Source: Sphingorhabdus pulchriflava (GTDB lineage Bacteria > Pseudomonadota > Alphaproteobacteria > Sphingomonadales > Sphingomonadaceae). From it: DNA of 64,000 nt. The first letter of the stretch is position 1. Every line of letters begins with the position of its first letter. Position numbers and translations under genes: made by a program. The notes below the pieces were generated by a model that saw only the letters and a list, made by a program, of their open reading frames with translations, ran no database searches and had not been told where the DNA came from. The stretch lies in NCBI RefSeq assembly GCF_003367235.1, contig NZ_QRGP01000001.1:992001-1056000 (forward strand), given 5' to 3'. This document shows positions 38,344 through 49,374 of this stretch, one piece after another.

Positions 38344-41300
38344 ATGCCCAAACGCACTGACATCCAATCCATCCTCATCATCGGCGCTGGCCCGATCATT
38401 ATCGGCCAGGCGTGCGAATTTGACTATTCGGGGACGCAGGCGTGCAAGGCGCTGCGCGAGGAGGGCTATCGCATCATCCTCGTCAATTCCAACCCGGCGA
38501 CGATCATGACCGATCCGGAAATGGTCGGCGACAATGGCTCCACCTATGTCGAGCCGATCACGCCGGAGGTGGTCGCCAAGATCATCGAAACCGAGCGCGC
38601 CAAATATCCGCATGAGAAGATGGCCGTGCTGCCTACCATGGGCGGGCAAACCGCGCTGAACACCGCGCTGGCGCTGGAGGCCAATGGCACGCTGGCCAAA
38701 TTTGATGTCGAAATGATCGGCGCGACCGCCGAAGCCATCGATAAGGCCGAAGACCGCATCAAATTCCGCAATGCGATGGACAAAATCGGCCTCGAATCCG
38801 CGCGTTCAGGGATTGCCCATACGCTCGAAGAGGCGCTCACCGTGCTCGAACGCACCGGGCTGCCCTCAATCATCCGCCCCAGCTTCACCATGGGCGGCAC
38901 AGGCGGCGGGATTGCCTATAATCGGGATGAATTCATCCAGATCGTCACCGGTGGCCTCGATGCCAGCCCGACGACCGAGGTGCTGATCGAGGAATCGCTG
39001 CTCGGTTGGAAAGAATATGAGATGGAGGTTGTCCGCGATAAGAAGGACAATGCCATCATCATCTGCTCGATCGAAAATGTCGATCCGATGGGCGTGCATA
39101 CCGGCGACAGCATCACCGTCGCCCCCGCTCTGACGCTGACTGATAAGGAATATCAGATCATGCGCAACGCGAGCATCGCGACGCTGCGTGAAATCGGAGT
39201 CGAAACAGGCGGTTCGAACGTACAGTTCGCAGTCAATCCGAAGGATGGCCGCCTGATCGTGATCGAAATGAACCCGCGCGTGTCGCGGTCTTCGGCGCTG
39301 GCATCGAAGGCCACCGGCTTCCCGATTGCCAAGGTCGCAGCGAAACTGGCGGTGGGCTACACGCTCGACGAAATCGACAACGACATCACCGGCGCAACAC
39401 CCGCCTCGTTCGAACCGACCATCGACTATGTCGTCACCAAAATCCCGCGTTTCGCCTTTGAAAAGTTCAAAGGTTCGGAACCTTTGCTGTCGACCGCAAT
39501 GAAATCGGTCGGCGAAGTGATGGCGATTGGCCGCAACATCCACGAATCGATGCAAAAGGCGCTGCGCGGCCTTGAAACCGGGCTGTCGGGCTTCAACTAT
39601 GTCGATGCGCTCAAAGGCGCGCATAAGGATGAGCTGGCGGCCGCGCTCAGCCGTGCGACGCCCGACCGGCTGCTCGTCGCGGCGCAGGCGCTGCGCGAAG
39701 GCATGTCGGTATCCGAGGTGCACCAATATTCGAAATTCGATCCCTGGTTCCTCGAACGGCTTGCCGAAATCGTCGAGGCGGAAAATGAGGTCAAGGCCAA
39801 TGGCCTGCCGCAGGATGCGGAAGGGATGCGTCGCCTGAAAGCCATGGGTTTCAGCGATAAACGGCTTGCCTTCCTTGCACTCGAATCCGCGCATGTCCGC
39901 CCCGGAATGGAATCTGCAATCCGCCGCGGTTCGGGCCTGATCCGCGAGGCTATCGTCGCGATGACCGGCGGGATTACCGAGGCCGAGGTGCGCAAGGCAC
40001 GTCACAAGCTGGGCGTCCGCCCTGTGTTCAAGCGCATTGACACCTGCGCGGCGGAATTTGAGGCGAAAACGCCTTACATGTATTCGACCTATGAGGCCCC
40101 GATCTTTGGCGAGCCTGAATGCGAGGCGCAGCCCAGCGACCGCGAAAAGGTCGTTATCCTGGGTGGTGGGCCGAACCGGATCGGGCAGGGAATCGAGTTC
40201 GATTATTGCTGCGTCCACGCCTGCTTCGCGCTTGAGGAAGCTGGCTATGAAACAATCATGGTCAACTGCAACCCGGAAACGGTTTCGACCGATTATGACA
40301 CTAGCGATCGTCTGTATTTTGAGCCGCTGACCGCTGAAGATGTCCTAGAAATCCTGCATGTCGAGCAGTCGAAGGGCAAGCTGAAGGGCGTTATCGTCCA
40401 GTTTGGCGGGCAGACGCCACTCAATCTGGCGAAAGCTCTCGAGGATGCGGGCATTCCGATCCTCGGCACCTCGCCAGACGCCATCGACCTTGCCGAAGAC
40501 CGTGAGCGTTTTGCCGCGCTGATCAACAAGCTGAAGCTCAAACAGCCCGAAAATGGCATTGCACGCAGCCGGGAAGAGGCGATCAAGGTTGCCGAAACCA
40601 TCGGCTATCCCGTGCTGATGCGGCCGAGCTACGTTTTGGGCGGCCGTGCGATGGAGATTGTCGACACGCAGGCGCAGCTCGAAAACTATATCGAAACGGC
40701 AGTGCGTGTTTCAGGTGACAGCCCCGTGCTGATCGACCGCTATCTGCGCGATGCAGTAGAGGTCGATGTCGATTGTGTTGCCGATGGCGATGACGTCGTG
40801 GTGGCCGGCATTTTGCAACATATCGAAGAAGCTGGCGTCCATTCGGGCGACAGCGCCTGTACGCTGCCGCCCTATAATCTGCCCGAGGAAATCATCGCCG
40901 AAATCCGCCGTCAGGCGGAGGTTCTGGCGCGTGCGCTGAAGGTCAAAGGCCTGATGAATGCGCAGTTCGCGGTAAAAGACGGGCTGGTCTATCTGATCGA
41001 AGTCAACCCGCGCGCTTCACGGACCGTGCCTTTTGTTGCGAAAGCCATCGGCGCCCCCATCGCCAAGATTGCCGCGCGCGTGATGGCGGGCGAGAAGCTG
41101 AAAGACCTGCCGCCAATCGATCTCGACATCGATTATATCGCGGTCAAGGAAGCCGTTTTCCCGTTCAACCGCTTCCCCGGCGTCGACCCCGTGCTTTCGC
41201 CAGAAATGAAATCGACGGGCGAAGTGATGGGCATCGACAAGGATTTTGCGATGGCCTTTGCCAAGGCGCAGCTGGGGGCCGGAATGACTTTGCCGCAATC

Positions 41301-41697
41301 GGGCAAGTTGTTCGTTTCGGTGAAAGACAGCGACAAGCCGCATATCGTGCCTGCAGTCGCAAAGCTGATCGAAATGGGCTTTGCCGTTTGCGCCACCGGT
41401 GGAACCGCCGATTATCTGCAAGGGCAGGGGATCGCCGTCGAACGCGTGAACAAAGTGGCACAGGGCCGGCCGCATATCGTCGACAAGATTATCGATGGCG
41501 AAATCGCTTTGGTGTTCAACACCACCGAGGGTTGGCAGAGCCTGAAAGACAGCGAAGACATTCGCCGTTCGGCGCTGGTGAACAAGGTCAGTTACTTCAC
41601 AACGGCCAGTGCATCGCTCGCCGCGACAGAGGCTATCGAGGCGTTGCGGACGAGAAAACTTGAAGTTTGCACGCTTCAGGACTATCATAAGGTCTGA
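38344..41697 (+). CDS. carB: Carbamoyl-phosphate synthase large subunit
   Basis: CarB makes carbamoyl phosphate from bicarbonate, ammonia and two ATP. The 1117 residues hold two homologous ATP-grasp halves, seen as [20 protein letters not shown] and [20 protein letters not shown], with [20 protein letters not shown] and [20 protein letters not shown] in the metal-binding loops. The C-terminal MGS-like allosteric domain begins near [13 protein letters not shown]. No defect is visible despite the insertion upstream. Its own promoter must lie in or beyond the antisense gene before it, unless transcription runs through from carA. Confidence 0.98.
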   Translation: MPKRTDIQSILIIGAGPIIIGQACEFDYSGTQACKALREEGYRIILVNSNPATIMTDPEMVGDNGSTYVEPITPEVVAKIIETERAKYPHEKMAVLPTMGGQTALNTALALEANGTLAKFDVEMIGATAEAIDKAEDRIKFRNAMDKIGLESARSGIAHTLEEALTVLERTGLPSIIRPSFTMGGTGGGIAYNRDEFIQIVTGGLDASPTTEVLIEESLLGWKEYEMEVVRDKKDNAIIICSIENVDPMGVHTGDSITVAPALTLTDKEYQIMRNASIATLREIGVETGGSNVQFAVNPKDGRLIVIEMNPRVSRSSALASKATGFPIAKVAAKLAVGYTLDEIDNDITGATPASFEPTIDYVVTKIPRFAFEKFKGSEPLLSTAMKSVGEVMAIGRNIHESMQKALRGLETGLSGFNYVDALKGAHKDELAAALSRATPDRLLVAAQALREGMSVSEVHQYSKFDPWFLERLAEIVEAENEVKANGLPQDAEGMRRLKAMGFSDKRLAFLALESAHVRPGMESAIRRGSGLIREAIVAMTGGITEAEVRKARHKLGVRPVFKRIDTCAAEFEAKTPYMYSTYEAPIFGEPECEAQPSDREKVVILGGGPNRIGQGIEFDYCCVHACFALEEAGYETIMVNCNPETVSTDYDTSDRLYFEPLTAEDVLEILHVEQSKGKLKGVIVQFGGQTPLNLAKALEDAGIPILGTSPDAIDLAEDRERFAALINKLKLKQPENGIARSREEAIKVAETIGYPVLMRPSYVLGGRAMEIVDTQAQLENYIETAVRVSGDSPVLIDRYLRDAVEVDVDCVADGDDVVVAGILQHIEEAGVHSGDSACTLPPYNLPEEIIAEIRRQAEVLARALKVKGLMNAQFAVKDGLVYLIEVNPRASRTVPFVAKAIGAPIAKIAARVMAGEKLKDLPPIDLDIDYIAVKEAVFPFNRFPGVDPVLSPEMKSTGEVMGIDKDFAMAFAKAQLGAGMTLPQSGKLFVSVKDSDKPHIVPAVAKLIEMGFAVCATGGTADYLQGQGIAVERVNKVAQGRPHIVDKIIDGEIALVFNTTEGWQSLKDSEDIRRSALVNKVSYFTTASASLAATEAIEALRTRKLEVCTLQDYHKV

Positions 41698-41722
41698 CAG
41701 CACTTCCCCAAATGCTGAAAAT

Positions 41723-41757
41723 CCTTGGGCTGGCCCTCCAGCCTGCAAGGAAGTTTT
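41723..41757 (+). terminator. Rho-independent terminator after carB
   Basis: CCTTG-GGCTGG-CCCT-CCAGCC-(TG)-CAAGG forms an 11-pair stem with a 2-base bulge and a 4-base loop (41723-41750), followed by TTTT at 41754-41757. It lies 26 bases past the carB stop and before greA. Confidence 0.75.
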
Positions 41758-41780
41758 GACTGCGAAGGACCCTAGTTTCG

Positions 41781-42257
41781 ATGGCGAGTTTTGATAAAAT
41801 GCCGATGCTGGCGGAAGGTTTTGAAAAACTGACCTCAGACCTCAAGCGCCTTCGGCTTGAGCGCCCGACCATTGTCGAGGCCATCGAAGAAGCTCGCGCA
41901 CATGGCGATTTGTCGGAAAATGCCGAATATCACGCGGCGAAAGAACGCCAGGGCCAGGTTGAGGCGACGATTTCAGATCTGGAAGACAAGATCAGCCGTG
42001 CGCAGATCATCGATCCTTCGACGCTTTCGGGTGACAAGATTGTCTTTGGCGCGACGGTCACTCTGCTCGACGAAGACGACAAACAAGTGAAATATCAGGT
42101 TGTCGGCGAAGCGGAAGCAGACGCAAAACGGGGCATGATCAGCTATAACTCGCCACTCGGTCGCGCGCTGATTGGTCGTCAGGTCGATGACGAGGTTGAA
42201 GTGACGGTGCCGTCGGGCGACAAATATTACCTCGTCCAGAAGATCGAGTTTATCTGA
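41781..42257 (+). CDS. greA: Transcription elongation factor GreA
   Basis: GreA enters the RNA polymerase secondary channel and rescues backtracked complexes by stimulating transcript cleavage. The 158 residues include the N-terminal coiled coil with the acidic tip [15 protein letters not shown] (Asp43, Glu46) and the C-terminal FKBP-like domain ([20 protein letters not shown]). The ribosome site is weak. The gene is separated from carB by a terminator and followed after 22 bases by a rhomboid gene. Confidence 0.96.
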   Translation: MASFDKMPMLAEGFEKLTSDLKRLRLERPTIVEAIEEARAHGDLSENAEYHAAKERQGQVEATISDLEDKISRAQIIDPSTLSGDKIVFGATVTLLDEDDKQVKYQVVGEAEADAKRGMISYNSPLGRALIGRQVDDEVEVTVPSGDKYYLVQKIEFI

Positions 42258-42279
42258 TCGCTAAAGCAGGAGCCTGTTG

Positions 42280-42921
42280 ATGCGCGGTTCGATGGGTCCG
42301 GTGATCAAGGCCATTGGCGCAATCAACATCCTGATTGCTCTCGTCATGCTTATCCCCGCGATGTGGGACGCATTTGTCGTGGCGGGGGCGCTGTTCCCCG
42401 CGCGCTTCATCGATGGCAGTGCAGCATTTGAAGGTGCTGCTTTCGTGCTGCCGGTCTGGCTGACGCCAATCAGTTCGGCCTTTCTGCACGGCGGGCTGCT
42501 GCATGTCGGGCTCAACATGATGATGCTGGCGATGATCGGCCCCAATATCGAGCGGATATTGGGTAGGGTTGGCACGATAGCTCTTTACGGTGCAGGCATG
42601 ATTTTCGCGGCGGCTGCCGAAGTTGCGGCGCAACCGCATTCGATGATGCCAGTGGTCGGTGCGAGCGGCGCAATCTCTGCAATCATTGCTGCGCACGCGC
42701 TCCTTTTCCCGCGCGAACGTCCCAAGCCGGTCGGACCAATTCCTGGCGGTTGGGCGCACGCAATCAAGCTGATGATCGGATGGATCATCCTTAACCTGAT
42801 GCTGGGCTTTGTCGGCCCCGGAATCGGCGTCCAGATCGCCATCTGGTCGCACATTGGCGGCTTTGCTGCCGGCCTTATGCTAACTTGGCCCTTGCTGCGT
42901 TGGAAATACCGGAAAGCTTAA
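42280..42921 (+). CDS. Rhomboid-family intramembrane serine protease
   Basis: 213 residues with about six helices. The catalytic dyad is visible: Ser129 in VVGASGAIS (GxSG) and His191 in IWSHIGGFAAG. The HGGLLHVGLNMMML segment supplies the conserved His and Asn of the oxyanion region. The loop after helix 1 and the WLTPISSAFLH entry are typical. AGGAG at 42268-42272 supports ATG 42280. Its substrate is unknown. Its stop overlaps the convergent DUF4170 gene by 4 bases. Confidence 0.9.
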   Translation: MRGSMGPVIKAIGAINILIALVMLIPAMWDAFVVAGALFPARFIDGSAAFEGAAFVLPVWLTPISSAFLHGGLLHVGLNMMMLAMIGPNIERILGRVGTIALYGAGMIFAAAAEVAAQPHSMMPVVGASGAISAIIAAHALLFPRERPKPVGPIPGGWAHAIKLMIGWIILNLMLGFVGPGIGVQIAIWSHIGGFAAGLMLTWPLLRWKYRKA

Positions 42922-43136
42922 GCGTCGGGTTCCAGCAGCTTGTGCAGATGCACGACGACATATTTCATCTCGGCATCGTCGACCGTGCGCTGCGCGGCTG
43001 ACCGCCAAGCATCCTCGGCTTCTGCATAGTCGGCATAAACGCCGACAATGTCGAGCTTATCGAGTTCGGTAAATTCCAGGGTCTGCGGATCCTTGACGCG
43101 ACCACCGAAAACGAGGTGCAACTTGGCCTTGGCCAT
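42918..43136 (-). CDS. DUF4170 protein
   Basis: 72 residues, no membrane segment. KLHLVFGGRVKDP, VGVYADYAEAEDAWRSAAQRTVDDAEMKY in parts, and VVVHLHKLLEP match the DUF4170 family, small proteins conserved in alphaproteobacteria with unknown function. The ATG at 43136 is preceded by an in-frame GTG. Confidence 0.85.
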   Translation of the reverse strand: MAKAKLHLVFGGRVKDPQTLEFTELDKLDIVGVYADYAEAEDAWRSAAQRTVDDAEMKYVVVHLHKLLEPDA

Positions 43137-43235
43137 CACTGATTTTCCTTATCTGCAATTGGGTTGCCGCTAGGGCTTGGCGGCGCCCTTAGCGATGTGC
43201 AGACCAAATCACCAGCGGAAATAGACGGTTCCGGA

Positions 43236-43742
43236 TCAGTCTTTCTTGCGCGCTTCTTCTGCGGCAGCCTGTCCAGCAGCCTTTACCGCTTCGCTGGCTT
43301 TGCTGACGAGATCGCGAAACTGGTCGCGCATCGAATCAGCGTTCAGGCCAAGCTCGTCAACGCGTGCCTTTCCGGCCTGCTTTGCGGCGTCGGCTGCACG
43401 TTTGGCAGTGTTGTTGATCGCTTTTCCGGCCTTGCCAAGTACTTTGCTTTCACGCTCGGTCTTGGGCAGTAACATGGCGACGATTGCGCCAATGGCCAAG
43501 CCGCCCGCGACGATGGCCAGCGGATTGCTCTCGATGCCTTTGGCCGATTTATCGCCAGCCTTTTTGGCCAGGGCTTTCGACGTTTCGACACTCTTAGCAG
43601 CAGCAGCTTTACTTTTGCCAACAGCCTCTGCGGCAGTTTTGCGCGCAGTTGAACCTGCTTCACGTGCCTTTGCGCCCGCGGTTTCCAGACTGTCGCGAGC
43701 AGCATCGGTTGCCGATTTCAGATTTTCGCCCAGCTTGCTCAT
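43236..43742 (-). CDS. Alanine/lysine-rich membrane-anchored protein (DUF883/YqjD-like)
   Basis: 168 residues: an amphipathic Ala/Lys/Glu-rich helix (SATDAARDSLETAGAKAREA onward), one hydrophobic segment (PLAIVAGGLAIGAIVAMLLP, about residues 73-92) and a second Ala/Lys-rich helix. The composition resembles DUF883/ElaB-YqjD proteins, although here the membrane segment is central instead of C-terminal. Its start overlaps the previous gene by 4 bases, making it the last gene of a four-gene cluster. Confidence 0.7.
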   Translation of the reverse strand: MSKLGENLKSATDAARDSLETAGAKAREAGSTARKTAAEAVGKSKAAAAKSVETSKALAKKAGDKSAKGIESNPLAIVAGGLAIGAIVAMLLPKTERESKVLGKAGKAINNTAKRAADAAKQAGKARVDELGLNADSMRDQFRDLVSKASEAVKAAGQAAAEEARKKD

Positions 43743-44065
43743 TGCGCATCATCCTTATCTGTCTCGGGTCTTGAGTCCCGAAATTTGTTCATCCAGCCAG
43801 AGATGGGTTTTCGCAGCGAAAATAGCAATATGCCTATCCCTGCCAATCCGATGGCCGGTGCATTATTTGCAACTTTTTGCTTCGCGGTTCCGGTAGCGCT
43901 CAGTAGCCGGTCTCTCTGACGAGCGCTCCAGCGCTGCAACAGTGTTTGAGGATGGAGGTCATGCCTTGCTTGTTCTAAGTCAGTCGTGAGTGCTGCACGC
44001 TGTATTTTGCGTTCCCGGTCGAGTGCCTTGACAGTCTCACGCTCCGGATCAGGCATCGTTTTCAT
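43739..44065 (-). CDS. Small single-pass membrane protein (YqjK/DUF3618-like position)
   Basis: 108 residues. A charged N-terminus with DLEQARHDLHPQTLLQRWSARQ precedes a hydrophobic segment APAIGLAGIGILLFSL and a basic tail. No firm family assignment is possible. By order and size it occupies the place of YqjK or DUF3618-type proteins, downstream of a phage-holin-like gene. It overlaps the preceding gene by 17 bases and the following by 4. Confidence 0.65.
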   Translation of the reverse strand: MKTMPDPERETVKALDRERKIQRAALTTDLEQARHDLHPQTLLQRWSARQRDRLLSATGTAKQKVANNAPAIGLAGIGILLFSLRKPISGWMNKFRDSRPETDKDDAQ

Positions 44066-44426
44066 CCTCTTCGAATTTGAGGTTGCGGGAGGTGTTACGC
44101 GCGGCGATGCCCAATGCCCATGTCGCGATTGCGAAGGTTATCACAACCACTAGTGTCGCGATTATCGGTCCGAAATAGCTCGCGAGTATAAGCAATAGTC
44201 CGAGGATAAGCGCCGTAGCCGCGCCAGACAGCGCCAGCAGTGACAATAAAGCCAACAGGCCCGCTTTCCTTAAAACGCCGCCGCTATAGCTCAACCGCGC
44301 CTTTGCATAATCCATTTCAGCGGCGGCGAGGCTGCGGACTTCTCCAAAAAGCGCTGTTACCTGTTCCGCGGGCGAGGGAGCTTCCTGTTCACGGGGATCT
44401 GCGGGGATGCTGTCTTTTTCCATCAT
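44049..44426 (-). CDS. Phage-holin-superfamily membrane protein (YqjE-like)
   Basis: 125 residues. After an acidic N-terminus comes SPAEQVTALFGEVRSLAAAE and two long hydrophobic helices (about residues 53-75 and 82-105), as in the Phage_holin_3_6 (YqjE, DUF1469) family. These are cellular proteins despite the name, and no phage genes are near. It overlaps the downstream gene by 17 bases, indicating coupling. Confidence 0.8.
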   Translation of the reverse strand: MMEKDSIPADPREQEAPSPAEQVTALFGEVRSLAAAEMDYAKARLSYSGGVLRKAGLLALLSLLALSGAATALILGLLLILASYFGPIIATLVVVITFAIATWALGIAARNTSRNLKFEEDENDA

Positions 44427-44477
44427 CCCCGCCTTTAGTCGTCAAGCGGCGTTTCTTGAAGCCGCTTTGTTGTTCAT

Positions 44478-44990
44478 TCAGGCGTCCCGTCCCGATTTGA
44501 CCATCCGGGCAAGAACGAAGCCGATAGCTGCTGCTGCGCCAATCGCCACTGCAGGGCTTTTGCGCACGAACTGGCGAGCTTCTTCGACGATATCTTCGAC
44601 CTGTTTCGCATCCATTTTGTCGGCAAAGCCGTCAACCGCATCAGCGGCCTTGCGGGCATATTCGCCATATTGAGCGCCGACTTTCTCATCGATCGTTTCC
44701 GCACTGTCGCGCAGGATCTTACCGAACCCACCTAGAGCTTCTGATGCGCGCTCCTTACCGCGATCAGCGGCATCTTTCGCTTGCTGACCGGCCTTTTCCT
44801 TGAAGTTCGAAAATTCGTCTTTCATGGTGGCTTTAGCTTCCGTTTGAACTTTACCCAGATCGGGCTTTACCTTTGCGACGCCATTTTTTGGTGCGGCTTT
44901 GGCCTTAGCGGTTGATGCCGTCGTCGCCTTTTTGGCTGCCGGTTTGGAAGCGGCTTTCGGCTTGGCTGCGGGTTTCTTTTCAGTTGCCAT
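44478..44990 (-). CDS. DUF883/YqjD-like protein with histone-like N-terminus
   Basis: 170 residues. ATG 44990 is fixed by an excellent ribosome site (AAAGGAGG, 7 bases away). The first 60 residues are Lys/Ala/Pro-rich (KKPAAKPKAASKPAAKKA), like H1-type histone tails. A helical middle (FSNFKEKAGQQAKDAADRGK) follows, and a C-terminal anchor RKSPAVAIGAAAAIGFVLAR ending in Arg/Lys is the hallmark of DUF883 proteins. E. coli YqjD binds ribosomes at the inner membrane in stationary phase; such a role here is inference. It heads the four-gene cluster. Confidence 0.8.
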   Translation of the reverse strand: MATEKKPAAKPKAASKPAAKKATTASTAKAKAAPKNGVAKVKPDLGKVQTEAKATMKDEFSNFKEKAGQQAKDAADRGKERASEALGGFGKILRDSAETIDEKVGAQYGEYARKAADAVDGFADKMDAKQVEDIVEEARQFVRKSPAVAIGAAAAIGFVLARMVKSGRDA

Positions 44991-45139
44991 CGTCAATCCT
45001 CCTTTCAGGACCGTTTGCACCAATATTTGTATTGTAGGTGCCTTATTCAACTAGGACAGTAAAAATTTCAACGATTTTGCAAGTCTGACATTCGAATGAA
45101 CGGGGTCGGACAATTGCATATGGGCGGCGATGGCGATAG

Positions 45140-46450
<1,311 letters not shown>

Positions 46451-46485
46451 TTGCGTGCACTGACGCCGTGGTGGTATAGTCCTGC

Positions 46486-46812
46486 ATGGCCAAAGCGAAA
46501 CGCAAGACGAATCCGGAAGAATTCAAGGCAAAGCTGGTGACGGCAGCGGCGTTGGTCGCCTTGCTTCTGATTGCCTCTTACGCGTTGCTTGGACCAACTG
46601 GGATTATCGCCTGGGCGGATTACAAGCAGTCGCTGAATGAGCGCAGCAAGGAACTGGCGAAACTAGAGAAAGAGCGTGATGCGCTGCGCAACCGCCAGCG
46701 GTTGCTCGATCGCGACAATGTCGACCCCGACCTTGCCGGTGAACTGATGCGCAAGGAGCTGAATGTCGTCGCTCCCGACGAAATTGTTATCCCGTTGAAG
46801 GATAATGAATAG
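46486..46812 (+). CDS. ftsB: FtsB/DivIC-family septum formation initiator
   Basis: 108 residues: a short basic cytoplasmic tail, one transmembrane helix (LVTAAALVALLLIASYALLG, residues 17-36), then a periplasmic coiled coil (LNERSKELAKLEKERDALRN) and a short C-terminal domain with ELMRKELNVVAPDE. That is the layout of FtsB, which forms the FtsQLB complex at the division septum. It lies 35 bases after eno and 104 before pdhA, the usual place in alphaproteobacteria. Confidence 0.88.
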   Translation: MAKAKRKTNPEEFKAKLVTAAALVALLLIASYALLGPTGIIAWADYKQSLNERSKELAKLEKERDALRNRQRLLDRDNVDPDLAGELMRKELNVVAPDEIVIPLKDNE

Positions 46813-46916
46813 CTATGTCATGTGCGGCTTGCGCATAAAAGCTCTTCCATAGGGGCGCTCGAATCTTTAGGCGCTTTCCCTAACGTCAAACCAAAAGCCC
46901 GTGAGAGGACGACGCA

Positions 46917-47987
46917 TTGGCAAAATCCCCAGCGACCAAGCCTGCAAAGGTCAAAGCTCCTTCAGCTTCCGGTGACGCGATTGCGAACCGCGAACGTCCC
47001 GCAACTTCGGTGCCTTACAAGGCGAGCAAGGACGAACTGCTCGAATTCTACAAGCAGATGCTCTTGATCCGTCGTTTCGAGGAAAAGGCGGGGCAGCTTT
47101 ATGGGCTGGGTCTCATTGGCGGGTTTTGCCACCTCTATATCGGGCAGGAAGCCGTTGCTATAGGCCTGCAGTCGGCGCTGACGCCTGGCAAGGACAGCGT
47201 GATTACCGGCTACCGTGACCACGGCCACATGCTGGCTTATGGCATCGACCCCAACGTCATCATGGCGGAATTGACGGGCCGGGCTGCGGGTATTTCGAAG
47301 GGCAAAGGCGGGTCGATGCACATGTTTTCGACCGAGCATAAATTCTATGGCGGTCATGGCATTGTTGGCGCGCAGGTCTCGCTCGGCGCTGGCCTCGCTT
47401 TCGCCCACAAATATAACAATGATGGCGGCGTATGCCTTGCCTATTTCGGTGACGGCGCAGCGAATCAGGGACAGGTTTACGAGAGCTTCAACATGGCGGA
47501 GCTCTGGAAACTGCCGATCATCTTCGTGATCGAAAATAACCAATATGCGATGGGCACCAGCGTCAATCGCGCTTCGGCAGAGGACCAACTCTATCGCCGC
47601 GGTGAGAGTTTCCGCATTCCCGGACTGCAAGTCGACGGCATGGATGTGCTTGCGGTTCGTGGGGCGGCCGAAGTTGCGCTCGATTGGGTGCGTAGTGGCA
47701 AGGGACCAATCCTGCTCGAAATGAAAACCTACCGTTATCGCGGCCACTCCATGTCCGACCCGGCCAAATATCGCAGCCGCGAAGAAGTGCAGTCGGTACG
47801 CGAGAAATCCGATCCGATCGATGGCTGCAAGGAAGATTTGCTCGCGATGGGTGTTGTTGAAGACGAGTTGAAAGCCATTGAAAAGGAAATCCGCGCTATC
47901 GTGAATGCGTCGGCTGAGTTTGCCGAGCAGGCGCCCGAGCCCGATCTTTCCGAATTATATACTGACGTGCTGGTGGAGGCTTACTAA
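46917..47987 (+). CDS. pdhA: Pyruvate dehydrogenase E1 component, alpha subunit
   Basis: The alpha subunit of the thiamine-diphosphate-dependent E1, converting pyruvate to acetyl groups on lipoate. The 356 residues include the ThDP motif [14 protein letters not shown] to ENNQYAMG, the [11 protein letters not shown] block, [11 protein letters not shown], and the phosphorylation-type loop [13 protein letters not shown]. The first 30 residues are Lys/Pro/Ala-rich. It starts at TTG 46917 after AGAGGA. Its stop codon shares one base with the pdhB start. Confidence 0.97.
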   Translation: MAKSPATKPAKVKAPSASGDAIANRERPATSVPYKASKDELLEFYKQMLLIRRFEEKAGQLYGLGLIGGFCHLYIGQEAVAIGLQSALTPGKDSVITGYRDHGHMLAYGIDPNVIMAELTGRAAGISKGKGGSMHMFSTEHKFYGGHGIVGAQVSLGAGLAFAHKYNNDGGVCLAYFGDGAANQGQVYESFNMAELWKLPIIFVIENNQYAMGTSVNRASAEDQLYRRGESFRIPGLQVDGMDVLAVRGAAEVALDWVRSGKGPILLEMKTYRYRGHSMSDPAKYRSREEVQSVREKSDPIDGCKEDLLAMGVVEDELKAIEKEIRAIVNASAEFAEQAPEPDLSELYTDVLVEAY

Positions 47988-49336
47988 TGGCAATCGAGCT
48001 CAAAATGCCCGCTTTGTCGCCCACCATGGAAGAGGGCACGCTGGCGAAATGGTTGGTGAAGGAGGGCGACACCGTGTCGTCCGGAGATATCCTTGCCGAA
48101 ATCGAGACCGACAAGGCAACAATGGAATTTGAGGCGGTTGACGAAGGCACCGTTTCACAGATCCTAGTGGCCGAAGGCACCGACGGCGTGAAGGTCGGCA
48201 CAGTAATTGCGCTCATATCAGGCGACGATGAGGCCGCTTCGCCCGCGCCAGTTGCAAAAGCAGAGCCAATGATTGTTGCTGTTGCCGAAACGCCAAAACC
48301 CGTTACTGCTGCACCCAAAGTTGTAGCCGAACCCTCCGTTCCTGCGGGCACAGCCATGGCAACTGTCACCGTGCGCGAAGCGTTGCGTGATGCAATGGCG
48401 GAAGAAATGCGCGCCGATAACCGCATCTTCGTAATGGGTGAGGAAGTCGCCGAATATCAGGGTGCTTACAAAGTCACTCAAGGTCTGCTTGAAGAGTTCG
48501 GGCCACGCCGCGTAATCGACACCCCCATCACAGAATATGGCTTTGCCGGCATTGGTACTGGGGCAGCCATGGGTGGCTTGCGTCCCGTTATCGAGTTCAT
48601 GACCTTCAACTTTGCCATGCAGGCGATTGACCATATCATCAACTCTGCCGCGAAGACCAATTACATGTCCGGTGGCCAGATGCGTTGCCCGATTGTCTTC
48701 CGCGGCCCCAATGGCGCTGCGGCGCGCGTCGGTGCACAGCATAGCCAGAATTACGCCCCTTGGTATGCCAGCGTTCCCGGCCTAATCGTGATTTCGCCTT
48801 ACGACGCGGCGGACGCGAAGGGCTTGTTGAAAGCCGCAATTCGCTGCGAAGATCCGGTTGTCTTCCTCGAAAACGAGCTGATGTACGGTCGCAGCTTTGA
48901 AGTGCCGGCTGTCGATGATTTCGTCCTACCGATTGGCAAGGCGCGCGTCGTCCGTGACGGCAAGGACGTCACTATCGTATCCTATTCGATTGGTGTCGGC
49001 TTTGCACTGGATGCCGCCGAAAAGCTGGCGGGTGAGGGGATTGATGCCGAAGTCATCGACCTGCGTACCATCCGTCCGCTGGATAAGGCCACGGTGCTGG
49101 CGAGCTTGGCCAAAACCAATCGCCTTGTCATTGCAGAGGAGGGCTGGGCAACCTGCTCTGTCGGCAGCGAGATTTCTGCCATTTGCATGGAAGAAGGTTT
49201 CGATGATCTCGACGCCCCTGTCTTGCGCATCGCAAACGAAGATGTGCCGATGCCCTATGCAGCCAATCTGGAGCGCGCGACTTTGATCAACGCCGACAAG
49301 ATTGCCGGCGGTGTCAGGAAATTATTTGGCCGCTAG
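47987..49336 (+). CDS. pdhB: Pyruvate dehydrogenase E1 component, beta subunit with lipoyl domain
   Basis: 449 residues. The first 80 or so form a biotinyl/lipoyl domain, with the lipoylated lysine in ETDKATMEF. An Ala/Pro/Val linker (about 85-125) joins it to the E1-beta transketolase domain ([70 protein letters not shown]). This fusion is typical of alphaproteobacteria. GGAGG inside pdhA is its ribosome site. The E2 and E3 genes do not follow. Confidence 0.97.
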   Translation: MAIELKMPALSPTMEEGTLAKWLVKEGDTVSSGDILAEIETDKATMEFEAVDEGTVSQILVAEGTDGVKVGTVIALISGDDEAASPAPVAKAEPMIVAVAETPKPVTAAPKVVAEPSVPAGTAMATVTVREALRDAMAEEMRADNRIFVMGEEVAEYQGAYKVTQGLLEEFGPRRVIDTPITEYGFAGIGTGAAMGGLRPVIEFMTFNFAMQAIDHIINSAAKTNYMSGGQMRCPIVFRGPNGAAARVGAQHSQNYAPWYASVPGLIVISPYDAADAKGLLKAAIRCEDPVVFLENELMYGRSFEVPAVDDFVLPIGKARVVRDGKDVTIVSYSIGVGFALDAAEKLAGEGIDAEVIDLRTIRPLDKATVLASLAKTNRLVIAEEGWATCSVGSEISAICMEEGFDDLDAPVLRIANEDVPMPYAANLERATLINADKIAGGVRKLFGR

Positions 49337-49345
49337 AATTTGGCG

Positions 49346-49374
49346 AACGCCATCAACTGCAAGTTGACGGCGTT
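49346..49374 (+). terminator. Long hairpin at the convergent end of pdhB and tadE-like gene
   Basis: AACGCC-A-TCAACT-GCA-AGTTGA-C-GGCGTT is a 12-pair hairpin with one mismatch and a 3-base loop. It begins 10 bases past the pdhB stop and includes the last codons and stop of the convergent TadE-like gene. No strong T-run follows on the plus strand. It probably ends the pdh transcript. Confidence 0.55.

Noticed and set aside
38866-40218. 450-codon open frame on the minus strand inside carB
   Set aside because: It is fully antisense to the conserved carB coding sequence, and its product is rich in Arg, His and Asp as expected for a shadow frame.
44049-44426. Possible prophage remnant because of a holin-family gene
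   Set aside because: The family includes cellular YqjE proteins, and no other phage gene is near.
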